64,000 nt of DNA. Source: Mugil cephalus (Eukaryota; Chordata; Actinopteri; Mugiliformes; Mugilidae). The stretch is from the NCBI RefSeq assembly GCF_022458985.1, contig NC_061779.1, positions 19,203,001 to 19,267,000 of the forward strand. The letters are read 5' to 3'. The notes below the pieces were generated by a model that ran no database searches, had not been told where the DNA came from, and saw only the letters and a list, made by a program, of their open reading frames with translations. Within the stretch, counting starts at the first letter, position 1; each line of letters starts with the position of its first letter. The position numbers were made by a program, and so were the translations under genes. Positions 50,501 to 62,000 of this stretch are shown piece by piece.

Positions 50501-50970
50501 TACTGCCGGGCCAGTGTTTCAGAAAGCATTCATTTTCACTCATACAGCTAATGAACTGGCCATCTGTATAGTTCCTCACCCTCAGAGCTTTCCACCCCCC
50601 TTGGGCACCTTGCCTCACTGCTATGCAGTTCACCATGTCCCCCTCTCTCAGTGGGATCCCACCCAGCACCTCGGCACTCGTGAAGCAGACTGCATTGTCT
50701 ATCATGCCGTGGTCAAGACCCAGATGGGTGACCACGCTGTTCCGCATGTGGCGAATCTCCTCCATGCCTGCACAGCGGAAAATAAATAAATAATGTCGGT
50801 CCAACATTTCATTGCATCCAATGGGTGCAAAGTAGGAGCGGGGAACTTTATTGATGGGAATGTTTCCTTTTACCTGGTGTGTCGGAAAATATCCTATCTC
50901 CATCCACCTCTACCGTCCTCCACAGCGGAGAAATGAGCTTGGACAGGATACACCGCAGAGCAGAAAGCAT
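40514..50970 (-). CDS. mov10l1: MOV10L1, piRNA-pathway RNA helicase (Armitage family), complete 25-coding-exon gene
   Basis: Germline superfamily-1 (Upf1-like) 5'-to-3' RNA helicase that feeds piRNA precursors to processing. Coding exons: 50970-50874, 50767-50580, 50206-50047, 49809-49697, 49559-49372, 49201-49055, 48841-48551, 48356-48162, 47906-47792, 47496-47319, 47221-47151, 47079-46988, 45931-45876, 44955-44861, 44780-44708, 44618-44437, 44189-44043, 43940-43819, 43724-43625, 43371-43225, 42951-42778, 42577-42428, 41908-41801, 40854-40714, 40618-40514. Total 1144 codons plus stop with no phase conflict; human MOV10L1 is about 1211. Helicase motifs: I GPPGTGKT (731-738), II DEASQ (847-851), [11 protein letters not shown] (875-882), IV YNYRSH (925-930), V VEEFQGQE (1048-1055), [10 protein letters not shown] (1089-1096). 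N-terminal MOV10L1-specific blocks are present ([38 protein letters not shown]), which separates it from MOV10. A pyrimidine-rich acceptor at 50991-50992, 20 nt before the ATG, suggests a separate non-coding first exon. A likely non-coding last exon follows the stop. Confidence 0.93.
41525..41553 (+). repeat. A29 homopolymer in mov10l1 intron 23
   Basis: Uninterrupted A run followed by GAAGAAGAAG; T29 on the mov10l1 sense strand. Confidence 0.9.
45128..45430 (+). mobile_element. Non-autonomous DNA element, copy 3, mov10l1 intron 13
   Basis: TGTGTCCTGTGGTGTCTGGC, GTTAGTGGGGGTCTTTGGG, GCATCCTGCTGAGG, GAGTGTCATTGCTATGGGG, ending GGTTTTAATGTTGTGGCTGATCAGTG. Same family as the 6, 15 and 53.5 kb copies, with different internal deletions. 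Confidence 0.7.
46150..46232 (+). mobile_element. LINE-type 3' tail fragment in mov10l1 intron 12
   Basis: GTGAATTTCCTTCAGTATCAATAAAG followed by a degenerate CTAT/CTAC tandem tail. It resembles the 3' end of a fish non-LTR element that normally carries (ATCT)n, on the strand opposite to mov10l1. Confidence 0.55.
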
Positions 50971-52644
50971 GTCTGTAGGACGGTGGCTAGCTGTGGACAC
51001 CAAGAAGACGGCAGAGAGCAGGTCTTAAACGAGAATCATTTTAACTTCATCGGTCCACTAACTTCTCCATCCCCTTAGCCAACGCAAAGCGTCCGACTAA
51101 CTCTGCTTAACAGGAAAAACACGCTATTTAACTAATTCAAATGCGTGTTACCTAAATGTTACCTTAGCTGTAGCGCAATGGGCTGCCTGCGGATTAAAGT
51201 AAATAAAACCATTATTTAACGAACAAATGACATAGGATGGCTGTTTTATGCAGCCGTAGAAGGTTGAACAACAATTTACGTGTTGGAGGCGACTTTACAG
51301 CTCTTTGACGTTGCAGCTCGAATCTCAGTTTGATTTCACGGGTGCGCGTACGTGCTCGGTCACGATAATTAACAGGTGGCGGAAGCACGAGAAATTCGGT
51401 CACCCACAAGAAAAGGTGTCCTCCACTACGTTTACAGCCCAACCCGCCAGATCACAAGTTGAAATTTAATTTTAAAGCGACGGTTTGGTAAATGTCTACG
51501 TCCATGGTCTGTTTATTTAGATGTTTCAGTCAAGGCCTAATGTAATCAGAAAGAATATTTCACTCTCCTGAAGAGTATAGTAATATGGATTGCTGCTGCT
51601 TGTTGCAGCGCTGCCGCCATTTTGAACTAAAACCGCCAAAATGAAGAGTAATAGACACACTACAGACAGCATAACCAAGAAAGAGGACGACTAGTTGTTA
51701 ACACTATCAGTGTGACAGTAAACAATTCTCCATGTCAATATTTCTTCAAAGAGCCAAAGAGATACTTTTTCCTAAATGTGGGGAAATTGAAAGACACCGC
51801 CAGACACACACCGCCAGACACACACAAAAACAAAAGAAACTGCCAGAATGTCTCTGTTGTGTCACTTTTGCTGGTCCCAAATACAATTAAAAAATAATCT
51901 ACAATCAACAGAAGCAAGTTAGTTTAGTTACAAGAATTAGTTTAGTTTAATTCTAATTATTTAGGCTGTTTTTACTCCCTTTTTTGTCACTCCCACAACA
52001 TTTTTCCTCTGGCTCATCTGTGTCCATTACAAATCATTACATCCATTACATAATGGCCAGTTATGCAAATTGTCCATTATGCAAGTTAATTAGGAGTTGG
52101 CAACAGTGAGTAAGGAAACATAGTCGTAGCTAATTCGCGTTTCATTCATTCATTGCACAATGAATGGAGTTGACTACCTGGCTAATCTGCGATTTAGGAC
52201 TTGAGCAGAAGTTGGTGATAAAACGTTTGGGACCACACACAGAATTTAATCATTTCTCAAGAGGGAAAGACAAAACTAGGTCATTCAACCAGGAGTGGTT
52301 AAAGCAGATAACTTGGTTAACTGGGAGTTCATCAAAAAGTTGCTTAGTGAGTCCATATTATTAATCTTAATGGAACTGATAATGTAGTTTACATAATGTT
52401 ACATAATGTTTGAATTCTAATGGAATTTGCATAATGCGTAACTGCGGCCTGTTCACCTGTCTGTGTAGACTTTGTATATCGATCGCTGTATTGGGTGTGT
52501 ACTGTTCACACCATGAGCCATGCATTATGTTTTCATTGTTGTCACGTTGCTGTTTCGATCCTGAGTATTTGACATAGTGAGATCTTGAACACTGCCCTTT
52601 GGTGGCGCTTTTGATAGTGATAATGTACTGTATGTTGTCAGATT

Positions 52645-52770
52645 GGCACAGTGATGTTGTGGTTAGCGCTGATGCCTCCCAGTGAGAAAGTCTGAGTTCA
52701 AGTCCAACTTGGACCTTTCTGAATGGAATTTGCATGTTTTCTCTGTTTTTTGTCGTGAGGGTAGTGACTA
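52645..52770 (+). repeat. Degenerate copy of a dispersed fish repeat
   Basis: GGCACAGTGATGTTGTGGTTAGC, CTGATGCCTCCCAGTGAGAA, GAGTTCAAGTCC and GAATGGAATTTGCATGTTTTCTC match, with decay, the abundant fish repeat of the form GGCACGGTGG...GGTTAGCACTG...GGGTTCGAA...GGAGTTTGCATGTTCTC. Confidence 0.5.
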
Positions 52771-52923
52771 TGCTATTTCTGGATTGCATTATGAGATTTT
52801 TATGCATGACCCCACCAGAATTTCCAAATCAAAATCGCCACTGGTTTAAATTGATTCTTTGCTGAAGAGTGGGTCATAGCAATTTCAATCCCTGACATAC
52901 AGACTGTCCAATCTCCTCTAGGA

Positions 52924-52924
52924 A

Positions 52925-52982
<58 letters not shown>
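52924..52982 (+). repeat. (AAT)n microsatellite
   Basis: About 19 pure AAT units in the mov10l1-nuak1 intergenic region. Confidence 0.95.
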
Positions 52983-53550
52983 TGATCATGAAAAAATCTG
53001 ATTCGATTTCAATTTAAATAAATAAGCACAATAATCTACACATTCCAAATATTTTCATTGTTTAACACAGGCCATTCTGGTAGAGGAATTAAATGCTGTA
53101 TATACCAACAAAATAGAAATAAGTTTTGCTTTAGTACAATGAGAGCTACATTCCAGCTTGCAGCTTCACACAAGCTTCTGCAAAATTGGTTTAATACATT
53201 TCTACATGACTCATATCCAGCTAGCAACTTGTCTGTGGTTTCAAATTATGTTTCTCTTTTTCATTATTAAAAGTTCTGTTGGATAGTCAACGTTGTTATT
53301 TCCTTACATGTAAATGTTCAACCAAAACAAGACTGAACTACTTTGCAATGCAAAGCAACATGTACAGTATGTACTGTCAGTGTGTTTTTGCCTAAACACT
53401 GCCCAAATACAAACTTTCCCCTGTCCTAGAATGATATTCATTTTCCAGCACTGATACAGCGCCATGACGATAGAGCTCTCTGTGGAAGGCTAGATTTGGT
53501 GTGAAAGACAGCATAACGACGAGATATTCTTAGCATTATAGAGTATATAT

Positions 53551-54045
53551 ACACTGACCAGTAACATTTTGACCACCTTCCTAATATTGTGTAGATCTCC
53601 CTTGTACCTTCAGAACAGGCCTGACTCATCAGAGAATGGTCAAGGGCCTTCTGAGGGTGTCCTTTGGGTTCTGTAAACACAATGTCATTAGTGGAGGCCT
53701 TTGGGTCCTGTGGATTGAGGCCTCTGCAGGCTTGTTCCAGTCCATCAGATACTTGGTCAGTTTGGGAACTAGTGAATTTGGAGGCCAGGTCAACACCTTG
53801 TGCTGTTTTTCATGTTGTTTGAGTTGTCACTACTGTTTTTGTGCATTTGTCTGTGTCAGGCTGCATCCTGCTGGGGAAGGCTGCTATCATCAAAGAGTGT
53901 CATTGCTATGGGGTGGGGGTGTCTGGTCTGGTCTAGGTGGGTGGTACATGTCTGAGTGACATTCATATGAATGTTGGGTCCAACCGTTTCGCAGCAGAAC
54001 ACTGTATTGTCACAAGATGGTCGATGTTATTTACTTGTCCTGTCT
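53551..54045 (+). mobile_element. Non-autonomous DNA element, copy 4 (longest), intergenic
   Basis: About 495 bp, starting ACACTGACCAGTAACATTTTGACC and including CCTAATATTGTGTAGATC, TTTGGAGGCCAGGTCAAC, GAGTGTCATTGCTATGGGG, CAGAACACTGTATTGTCACA and GATGTTATTTACTTGTCCTG. Inverted termini resembling CACTGATCAGCCAtAACATTaaaACC are seen by comparing this left end with the right ends of copies 1 and 3. No transposase frame, so a MITE-like element. The superfamily is not assigned. Confidence 0.7.
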
Positions 54046-57000
54046 CTGTGACTACATGCTGACTACGTGCCTGATCTGTTTATAGAGCTTGACAAACATC
54101 AAACTTGTGGTATGTCACCGTACTGCACGTTGTCACGGTACATCCCCACCTGTGTTGCTTCTTAATAGAAAACTGGACCGGTGAGTCATCAGTCTGCTGA
54201 GGTGATCTGACGTTGTGTGAAATGTCTCCCTGTTATTAACCTCGTCTTTGTGTAGTAGTGACATCACTCGGTCACAGATTCAACTATATTTGATCACTTT
54301 GATCTTTAGAGCGTTCACCTGTGCACGTCACTATAAAAGTCATGTTTAATTTGATCTTCTTATAAATTATAAATACTAATGGCAGGGAAGTGTGGTAACT
54401 ACCCACTGGTAAATCATTTCAATGACCCTTATTTAAGACCCTGGACATTTATTTGAGGCAGGACTGCCTTAAGGAATGTGTGACATAGTGCATATTATAG
54501 ATAAAGATCCTGTGAGTTATAATGTATGACCCCTTAATCAGGTTTAGATAAATATTAGGGACATTGACATCTGTGACTCTTGGTCTGTTAACTCTCATAG
54601 CTTACTTTGCAGTCTCAGTTAAAACATACTGTAAGTTAAAGAACTAACCCTGTTTGCTACATTGCTCAAATTGCTTTAAATCTTCTAACCCCCTTACTTT
54701 GGAATACAATTTAATTTATGAGATCTGAAACACACTAGGCATAAGAAAGTGTGTTAGTGGGATTCCACACATCTCAAACAGCATTTGATCCATTTTGATA
54801 CAGTTTGACCATCTATTTTGTTCAAGACATATTCATACATGGACGTTTGTAAAATAATAGTGCAGTTCGTGTGCAGCATGTAACACATGAAAGCAGAACA
54901 TTCTCCAGGAATCAAGATTTCTTCCTTGCGGTGTTTTAGATAAGTACAAGTTAAAGCTTCAGTGAGTTTTACAATTTCAGCATTCCAGCTGTACAGTAAA
55001 ACATCTTGGCATTAATGACTACAGTGATGTAAATGGCTGCCTTCACAATTAAAGTCATTGCCTTGGTACAAAATTATATTGTGTTTTTATTCTTTTCAAA
55101 TTAACTCACCCTAATTGTTATGGAAGGAGGTCTGTCTACGAGAATAAGGCACTGTTACCTGTTTCCTGTCTGGTTTGGAACGTGCTCAGCGGTAAGGTAC
55201 AGTATATATGATTTTTACGTAATGGACTTGCACAAGGTAGTAAAACGTGCAAAAACATTTATATGGTTGGTATGGCAGAGGCATTACCTTGATTTATGGC
55301 TGTTCCCAAAGAGCATTTTTATGTAGCTGGTTTGAAATTCTGTACCTTCAGGAGACTGTGGCAAGTGATAGGACATTAACATCAGCAGTTTATATATGAA
55401 ACTGGAGTGAGGCCCAGAATAGTTTCAGGAGCCCATGCAGCTGTTGTACAGTTGTAGTTTAGCGGTTTGAGTGCTGCATGGAGCAATCTCACTTAACTCA
55501 GCCCATCTTTGATCTTCACCTATATTTTAATCTTGTATTATTTTGCTTGTAGTCTTTATATTGTTTGTGTACTCGTCTCAGTCTACAGTGATACCTTCCT
55601 GTTTTCACCACAAGGGGGAAGTGGTGGCACTCTTTGCGCACATGACAACTACAGTTTCCACATCAGAGTGCAAATGAGGCCAAGGGAGGAATCAGATCAG
55701 ATACTAATCTCAATGTGTGTTGCTATTACTGGACCCTCTACCAGACTTGTTTGCTGACAAAAATGCCATGCAAAATTATTTATAGCTATGGTAAGTATCA
55801 GAGAAAAAAAGTGACTCTTTCCTTAATCAGATAGCTGTAATTTTTCTGCAATTAGCAGCTAAAACACACAAGCATATGAACGAGTACCAGTCCAGTCAAG
55901 GCAACTTGGTTGATGTTTGGCCACAGTCGGTCTGTTTCTGAGCCTGAAAATAGTTATTTGAAGAAGCGCCGGTGCTTTCTCCATAGTGCAGAGAAACCAT
56001 GTCAAGCGTTAAGGTGTTTACAGGAGTTTTTCAAATAAGGCAAAAACTAAGGATGCAAACACTTTTTTTTGCACATGTAGATGACGAATGACGAATGTAT
56101 GGGCTCATCAAATCATGTTGTCGTTAGGGAAACATTTCTACAGTGCACCTTGTTTTAATCCTCGTTTGAAAAGGTTGTTTTGTTTGAAACATCACGCTTC
56201 AGATATTTTTATTGTAAAAATGTTAACAATGTTTTCATTGGCATGCTTCTCGATAAAGAATTGAGCAGATAAAACACAGGGGTGAACAATAGTTGAATAG
56301 ACATGAAAGATTTTTTCGGTTTTTCAAGTGAAGGTGCAGTGATCCTAACTCCAGCACATGTGAAAGGTGCACGTGGAACATTTGTGGAGATAGATACACA
56401 GACACAGTCCTTTTATGTCTCAATGCTGCCTCCCCAGCACATCACAGCATAGAGTCAGCCCTGTCTTTCTTGTATAGTATGTAGTGTGATGGCTGGTCAG
56501 TCCAGTTTGCAGTCAAGTTGAAGCCTCAATTACTTGTAGGTCTGATCACAGTCCCCATCGATGATTACCAGCTGCAGTTGGGGCCTGAGCCTCCGGAGGT
56601 CCATTACCATCCCCTTGGCACCACCTTAGCAAGTACTTCATACGTCCCCCAATTGCACTGTCATGTAAAAGAGGATTATTGCGGTTAATACTCTTTACTG
56701 AAGTGTTGTCATCATGCACCGCTTTCTTACTACTGTTTTCCCAGCCTGGCCCTTTTTTGCTCTCCATTATATACGAGTTGCTTTGCACATATTTCGTGTT
56801 CTCGTGTTTCTGCTATTAATAGCTTGCCTCCATTTCTGTTTATGTGTTACAATCATTTCGCATACCCTCCCCCACTTTTTGTGGCATTTTCATTAGTTGT
56901 GAAATACTTTAATCTGATAACAATGTATTTCATCACAAGTTGCTTGTGCCATTATGCTCCTGTCCGATTAACTATTGAATTTCATAAACATTTAGACATG

Positions 57001-57807
57001 TTGTTGAATAAATTACTTACACCCAACATGCACACTACGTTAGACTATTTGTGACATATAGGTGAAACAATAGGTATGACTGGATTGTTTGTTTCATGAC
57101 CATGGGCAGCGCTGTTTGTGCATTTTGCCAGTTAATTAAACCACAGCCACAAATCTTTGATTCACGTCATTTATTTCTGCACTTAACTGTGTTAACAAAC
57201 TAGGAAATGACAATATACACAAGCTAAAACAAACAAAATGAACTATTCAGCTGCAGCTCCTAGTTAATCATGGTAGAAGCTTAAAAATCAAGGGAAATTC
57301 AGCTGATTAGAACAAACAAGATTGTACTGGTGGGGTGTGAAGCTGTGAGGAGGACAGAACAAAATCCTGTGGCAGTCTAGAAGTGACACAACCAACCCTG
57401 GTGACTCCCCGGAGTTATAGCTCCCCTGTTATAGACCTGTAAATTCAGACAAGAGGTTTCAGGACCGAGTGGGCTGTTGACAGCAGGTTTGATGGTGGGT
57501 CATCCCAAATTGCCAGTCTGCTTCGGGTAAAGGTACTAAGCACTACCTAGTAACTCTGGTGGTTAACTGACAACCAATCATATCACATTTGTGGAGGTAT
57601 TCATTAGTGATGAAAGGGTCTGTAAATGTAAGCAAAGCATAAATATGTGGATCTGTCCTTAAGCTCCCTTTGATAGAAATGGATGGAAGGGGGGTCCAAC
57701 TCCTCTGCACATGATCCCTGTATACGCCCCTGATAGGCGGCAGTCATATCAGAGATGTGAGAGGGGATGAGAGCACAAAGAGAGGGAAAGAGAACAGACA
57801 GGGAAAG

Positions 57808-57834
57808 AAGAGGAGGAGGAGGAGGAGGAGGAGG
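57808..57834 (+). repeat. (GGA)n microsatellite upstream of the NUAK gene
   Basis: Nine GGA units in a purine-rich stretch about 1 kb before the coding start. Confidence 0.95.
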
Positions 57835-57948
57835 TCCGCTTAAACTCCGCCTCCGGTCTTGGATCCTCTCGCATTCCTTCTTCACGGCCCCTCACGCTGA
57901 GGATAGAGAGAGAGAAAGGAAAGGAGAAACAGAAGAGGGACACACGAA

Positions 57949-57974
57949 GCAAGAAGAAGAAGAAGAAGAAGAAG
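57949..57974 (+). repeat. (AAG)n microsatellite upstream of the NUAK gene
   Basis: Pure AAG units followed by a G run, in the same purine-rich stretch as the GGA array. Confidence 0.95.
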
Positions 57975-58799
57975 AGGGGGAGCAGCGAAACGACCATGGC
58001 AATATCCAAAACGTCTCAGCCCGAGATAGTGTCCGACCACAGCGCACTTCCACCAGCGTCGACCACGGCACGGAGCATGCAGCCGCACAATAGACAGAGT
58101 CCTGATGAATGAGGAGCCGTACCTGGGCCGGGGACAAAATGAGGGTCATCTTCATCCAAAACGCCGGTTTCGTCGCAGCTTTCTCGCCTTTCTCGTGATG
58201 TTGGCAGCTTTTAGGACGACAGATGATGGGAACGAGCCAGAATTAACCACAGCCAGACCATGCCAGTCAATTGAGGAGTGAGGCGATCAGACCAATTTGT
58301 TATTATCTTTCTTTTAATATGATAGAGCTTGCACATTTATTATAGCCAATATATTTGAAACGAAAGTGTGTGTTCAGCTTCCGGCATGCAGCCTGCTGCC
58401 GGAATCTGAATGTAGGCGATATTTTATTACGATATTGGCACTATAATGAAATTGTATCCACATAGAGGAGTATGTATCGGGTTATTATGGATCGATGCTT
58501 TTAGACCTTTGTGCTCCGTTAGTAATCCGTTAGTAGACTAATTATATAGCGATAATAACATGAACAGGTAGGAGGAGAAATCTCTGTTCACTTTGATCAA
58601 AGCCTATTGATCAACCAAGACAATCTGGAAATGTTAGTTTCCGCGTGTGATAATAACATGACTAGCGTTATTCCTTGTAATTTATTTATTTATTATTACT
58701 ATTATTAGGCCTATAAGTATTATATCATCAAGTCGTTTTAAGTAGGTAGTTTAAACATATTTAACAGTGGGAAGGTTGTTTGAACACTTCCCTAGTAAG

Positions 58800-59090
58800 A
58801 TGGAAACCGCTTATTTATCGCCCCACCGGGGGACCACGCGTCCCGGGGCCCAGAAAGGCCAAAGCTCGGTTGGCAAACCGGCGGGGGGTGACCTCTCCCC
58901 CGCAGCTCCAGCTCCACCTCCACCTCTACCTGCCGGCAGCTCACCTGACGAGACTGGACGCAGAAACTCGGGCGTGAAGAAGCACCACCACAAGCACAAC
59001 CTGAAACACCGCTACGAGCTGCTGGAGACGCTGGGAAGAGGCACCTATGGCAAAGTCAAGAAGGCCATCGAGCGGCACTCCGGCAGAGAG
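58800..59090 (+). CDS. nuak1: NUAK-family kinase, probably NUAK1 (ARK5), first coding exon only
   Basis: AMPK-related Ser/Thr kinase activated by LKB1, with roles in cell adhesion, axon branching and survival. Only exon 1 is in the window: 97 codons ending at a GTGAGC donor at 59091, phase 0. The start is ATG at 58800. Residues 1-57 are a poorly conserved Pro/Ala/Gly-rich leader with a proline run (38-44). Then comes the family signature [14 protein letters not shown] (60-73), followed by the start of the kinase domain: glycine loop GRGTYG (79-84) and [13 protein letters not shown]. The unshortened ER-HSGR spacing resembles NUAK1 (ERFSGR) more than NUAK2 (RESSGR). The ATP-binding lysine (VAIKS) should open exon 2. 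I found no later exon up to 64000; a long first intron would explain this. Paralogue (nuak1a/b) not resolved. Confidence 0.82.
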
Positions 59091-62000
59091 GTGAGCCACT
59101 TAACAGCTGTAAACATCCGATGCTTATAGGGTGCTGCTGGTGGTGGTGGTGGTGTGTAACGCATGCACATACTTTGGCAGCCACTACAAACAGCGCGGCT
59201 CCTAAATGAAGTGGTCTGCACTGAACCGCTCTCCGAGGCGTGTGTTGACCTCCCCATCCTCCCCCACTGGGGATTCCCCCCGTGCTCAGAAAGGGCCCAT
59301 GGGGCCAGGGAGCTGGCTGCACACGCCTCATCCAACGCGGGGCCTCACGACCGGATGCTGGAGTGCAAATCCGGCTACTGACAGACTGATGCGACTGGAG
59401 TGACCCCAGTCAGCGTCATTCAAAGCAGCTAAAAGTCCCCCCTAGAGAAACAGCCAAGGCCCGTTCACATTTTTTTGGTTCAGTGTTGTGTAAACACAGT
59501 TAAGTTTGAAGCTCATGATGATTAGATTTCTTATCTGTCACACAGTATCAGGGAGTGAATCTTCATTCTGTGACACTTGGCAAACCATGTAGTAATCTAG
59601 CTATACACCAGTGAAGTTTTGTTTCTGTTTCCCTGCGTGGGAGCGTGAGTGTGTTTGCTCTTTCTGTTTCTTGATTAGCTGTGTTGGTCAGAGTAAAACC
59701 ACCATCTGCTGTTGCGTCCTTGCAGACTGTGCGCATCGATCCAAATATTTCCACGCGTGGCAAAATGTGACCCATGTGCCCATTCTGGCAGGCCACAAGG
59801 AATTTTCCATGACCTGAGAATGCCAGGGGGGGGAAACTTAGCACAGGTCAACAATGTCGCCCAATGTTTTCATAGCTCCTGGAAAATGCGTGCTCGACAG
59901 GGGGACCATAAACTCTCTCTAAGAGTTTATTCTGTTTTGACCTGTCCCACTTGGCAACTTCTCTTTGTTTATTACGGCCAACCAGTAACGGACTGGCACA
60001 AAAAACAAAAAGAGGCCCTGGCAGTTTTGACAAAGAGGTGAAACAGAATCAGCTGAGAGATAAACATTACAGCAACAATTATAACTGCCCCGTAGCCAGC
60101 CTGTCACTGCTGCCAACCCTAATGCAAATAATTTCACTAGCATCATAAAATTGCTCTTACCAGTTCATGCAATATATTTGCCGGGCCAGGAGCGACAACA
60201 TTTGTCGCGCAGTGTACAGTTGTTTACTTTTCTAATGTTTCTCGCTGACAGAGTTCCAAGATTATTCACTGGGGTGATGCTGAACATGTAAACCTTCGAG
60301 CCCTCTCTTTCAAATAAATTCTGTTGCCTAATAGCTTCCACTCTCCTGTTATCTGCGGTGCTGCACTGAGCACGGAATTCAGATTTCAAACGGGACGCTT
60401 CCCGACTGAGAGTCTGTTTATACTGTGGAAGCCCTCGGAGAAAAAGTGTCTCCGCACAGGATGTAACAACAGAGCGTGACTGCCAGCCACCTTACGGCCC
60501 ACATGTGTCTGGCGCTGCGTTGCTTTAGTTTAGCTGACCTCTGGCCCAGAGGTAGCCCCTCGTGGCCGTGCAACAGTGCGGTGAGACTCATATGCAGTCC
60601 TCTCAAATCGTTCCTCATTCCGCAGACCTAATGAGTAGAGCAGAGCGAGGAGATAAAGTGGGCAAGTATTTGTGAGGCGGTGTGTATGCACGTGTTGGAC
60701 GGTACTTGAAGATTGATTAGATGTAGGCGTAGCCAGCGAAAGTAGTGACTGTTTTAACTTAAAGCTGTTGTCCCGCTGCATTAGATCACGTACAACCAAT
60801 CATTGAGACCAATGTGCACAAACTCATGTGTTTGTGGACGACATGTCCAGGGGTTGTATACTCATGAGAGAGATAGAAAGAGGCCACGTGAATATGTTGT
60901 GCTCTCTAGATAACTGCAGTGAGAAGGTTGTGTTGACAGGCAATCCTAAAATGGACATTAACACATGAAAGCCTATCCTCAGCAGGAAATGAGATTGGAA
61001 GGGGAGGTTAATATCCTGTAGGGGGTGAGCAGTTAGCACAGAGATACAGGGAAGCCCAACACCATAACAAGAGACAGGCAGCCTCGGTTAAAGTGGATAC
61101 AGAGTCATATTAATATGAGCTCAAAGCACCAGATTACATCATTCCCCAACAATGGATTCAATGGGGAGGTGCACAAGAGGGGAAAACACTGACATTCCTC
61201 TGCTATATGTGGTGCCGCTGATGAGGTATTACAAATCCTGGCTGTGTTTGAGAATATAGTTCTCTGGAAAAGTGACTGGCCTCTTCCTCCCACTCACTCT
61301 CTCCCTCTCTCTTTCTCCCCCACCCACCCCCCCGACTCTGACTCAGACACACAGTCAACACGACAGATGATCATGATCTTTAGACAATGCAGGGACGACT
61401 GAGCTTGTGATGAATACTTCATCTATTTTAATGGCCTGAGAAAGTGCAGGAAGATGTCAGGCTCCACTGAAGCAAAACATGGACTTTCACTTCAAACAAG
61501 TCCTTTTGAGAACAAGGAGAGGGGGGCCCAGACGAGGCCGGCCCCATACCTGGCAGAGGCCAGTGTGGGCAGCAGTGCAGCGCCTGTTTACTCTGAGTGA
61601 CAGTAATAGGGATCCACTTAAGGACAAGCGTAGCTGCGTCAGCCAGCCGCGCCAGCTGGCAAGTGGCTGATCTACAGTTTTGTTTAATGATCCACATCGA
61701 GGTCAGAGCAAGGGAACGCAAAGAGATACAGAAGAGATACCTGGATTTGTCTCAAGCCCACTGTGGGAGAGCTGGCTCTTTCAGCGAGTTAGCATACAGT
61801 GTAGAATTAAGATAATAGCTGTTAAAGATTGATTACCGTCCTTCTAGGAAGAAAAAGACATTTGGGTTTAGGGCAGCAGTCAGACAGAGACATTTTACTT
61901 GGCTTTGTGTGTAACTTTTATAGGTCGTTTCTCAATTGTTGCCTAAATTAATGAATTCCTGAATGAAGTCCTACATTAAATCCAGGAAGGCGACTCACAT

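Larger units (their letters stand above)
50971..58799. other. Divergent intergenic region between mov10l1 and the NUAK gene
   Basis: No coding exon recognised on either strand. 50971-51620 should hold the mov10l1 promoter and a non-coding first exon (acceptor at 50992-50991 on the minus strand); a CCGCCATTTT (YY1-like) motif occurs near 51610. 52-57 kb is AT-rich with the repeats listed separately. 57770-58250 is purine- and CpG-rich and is the best candidate for the NUAK promoter and 5' UTR. Confidence 0.5.

Noticed and set aside
57749-58155. Several open frames with poly-E, poly-S, poly-L or poly-F runs around the purine arrays
   Set aside because: All are translations of (GGA)n and (AAG)n microsatellites in different frames.
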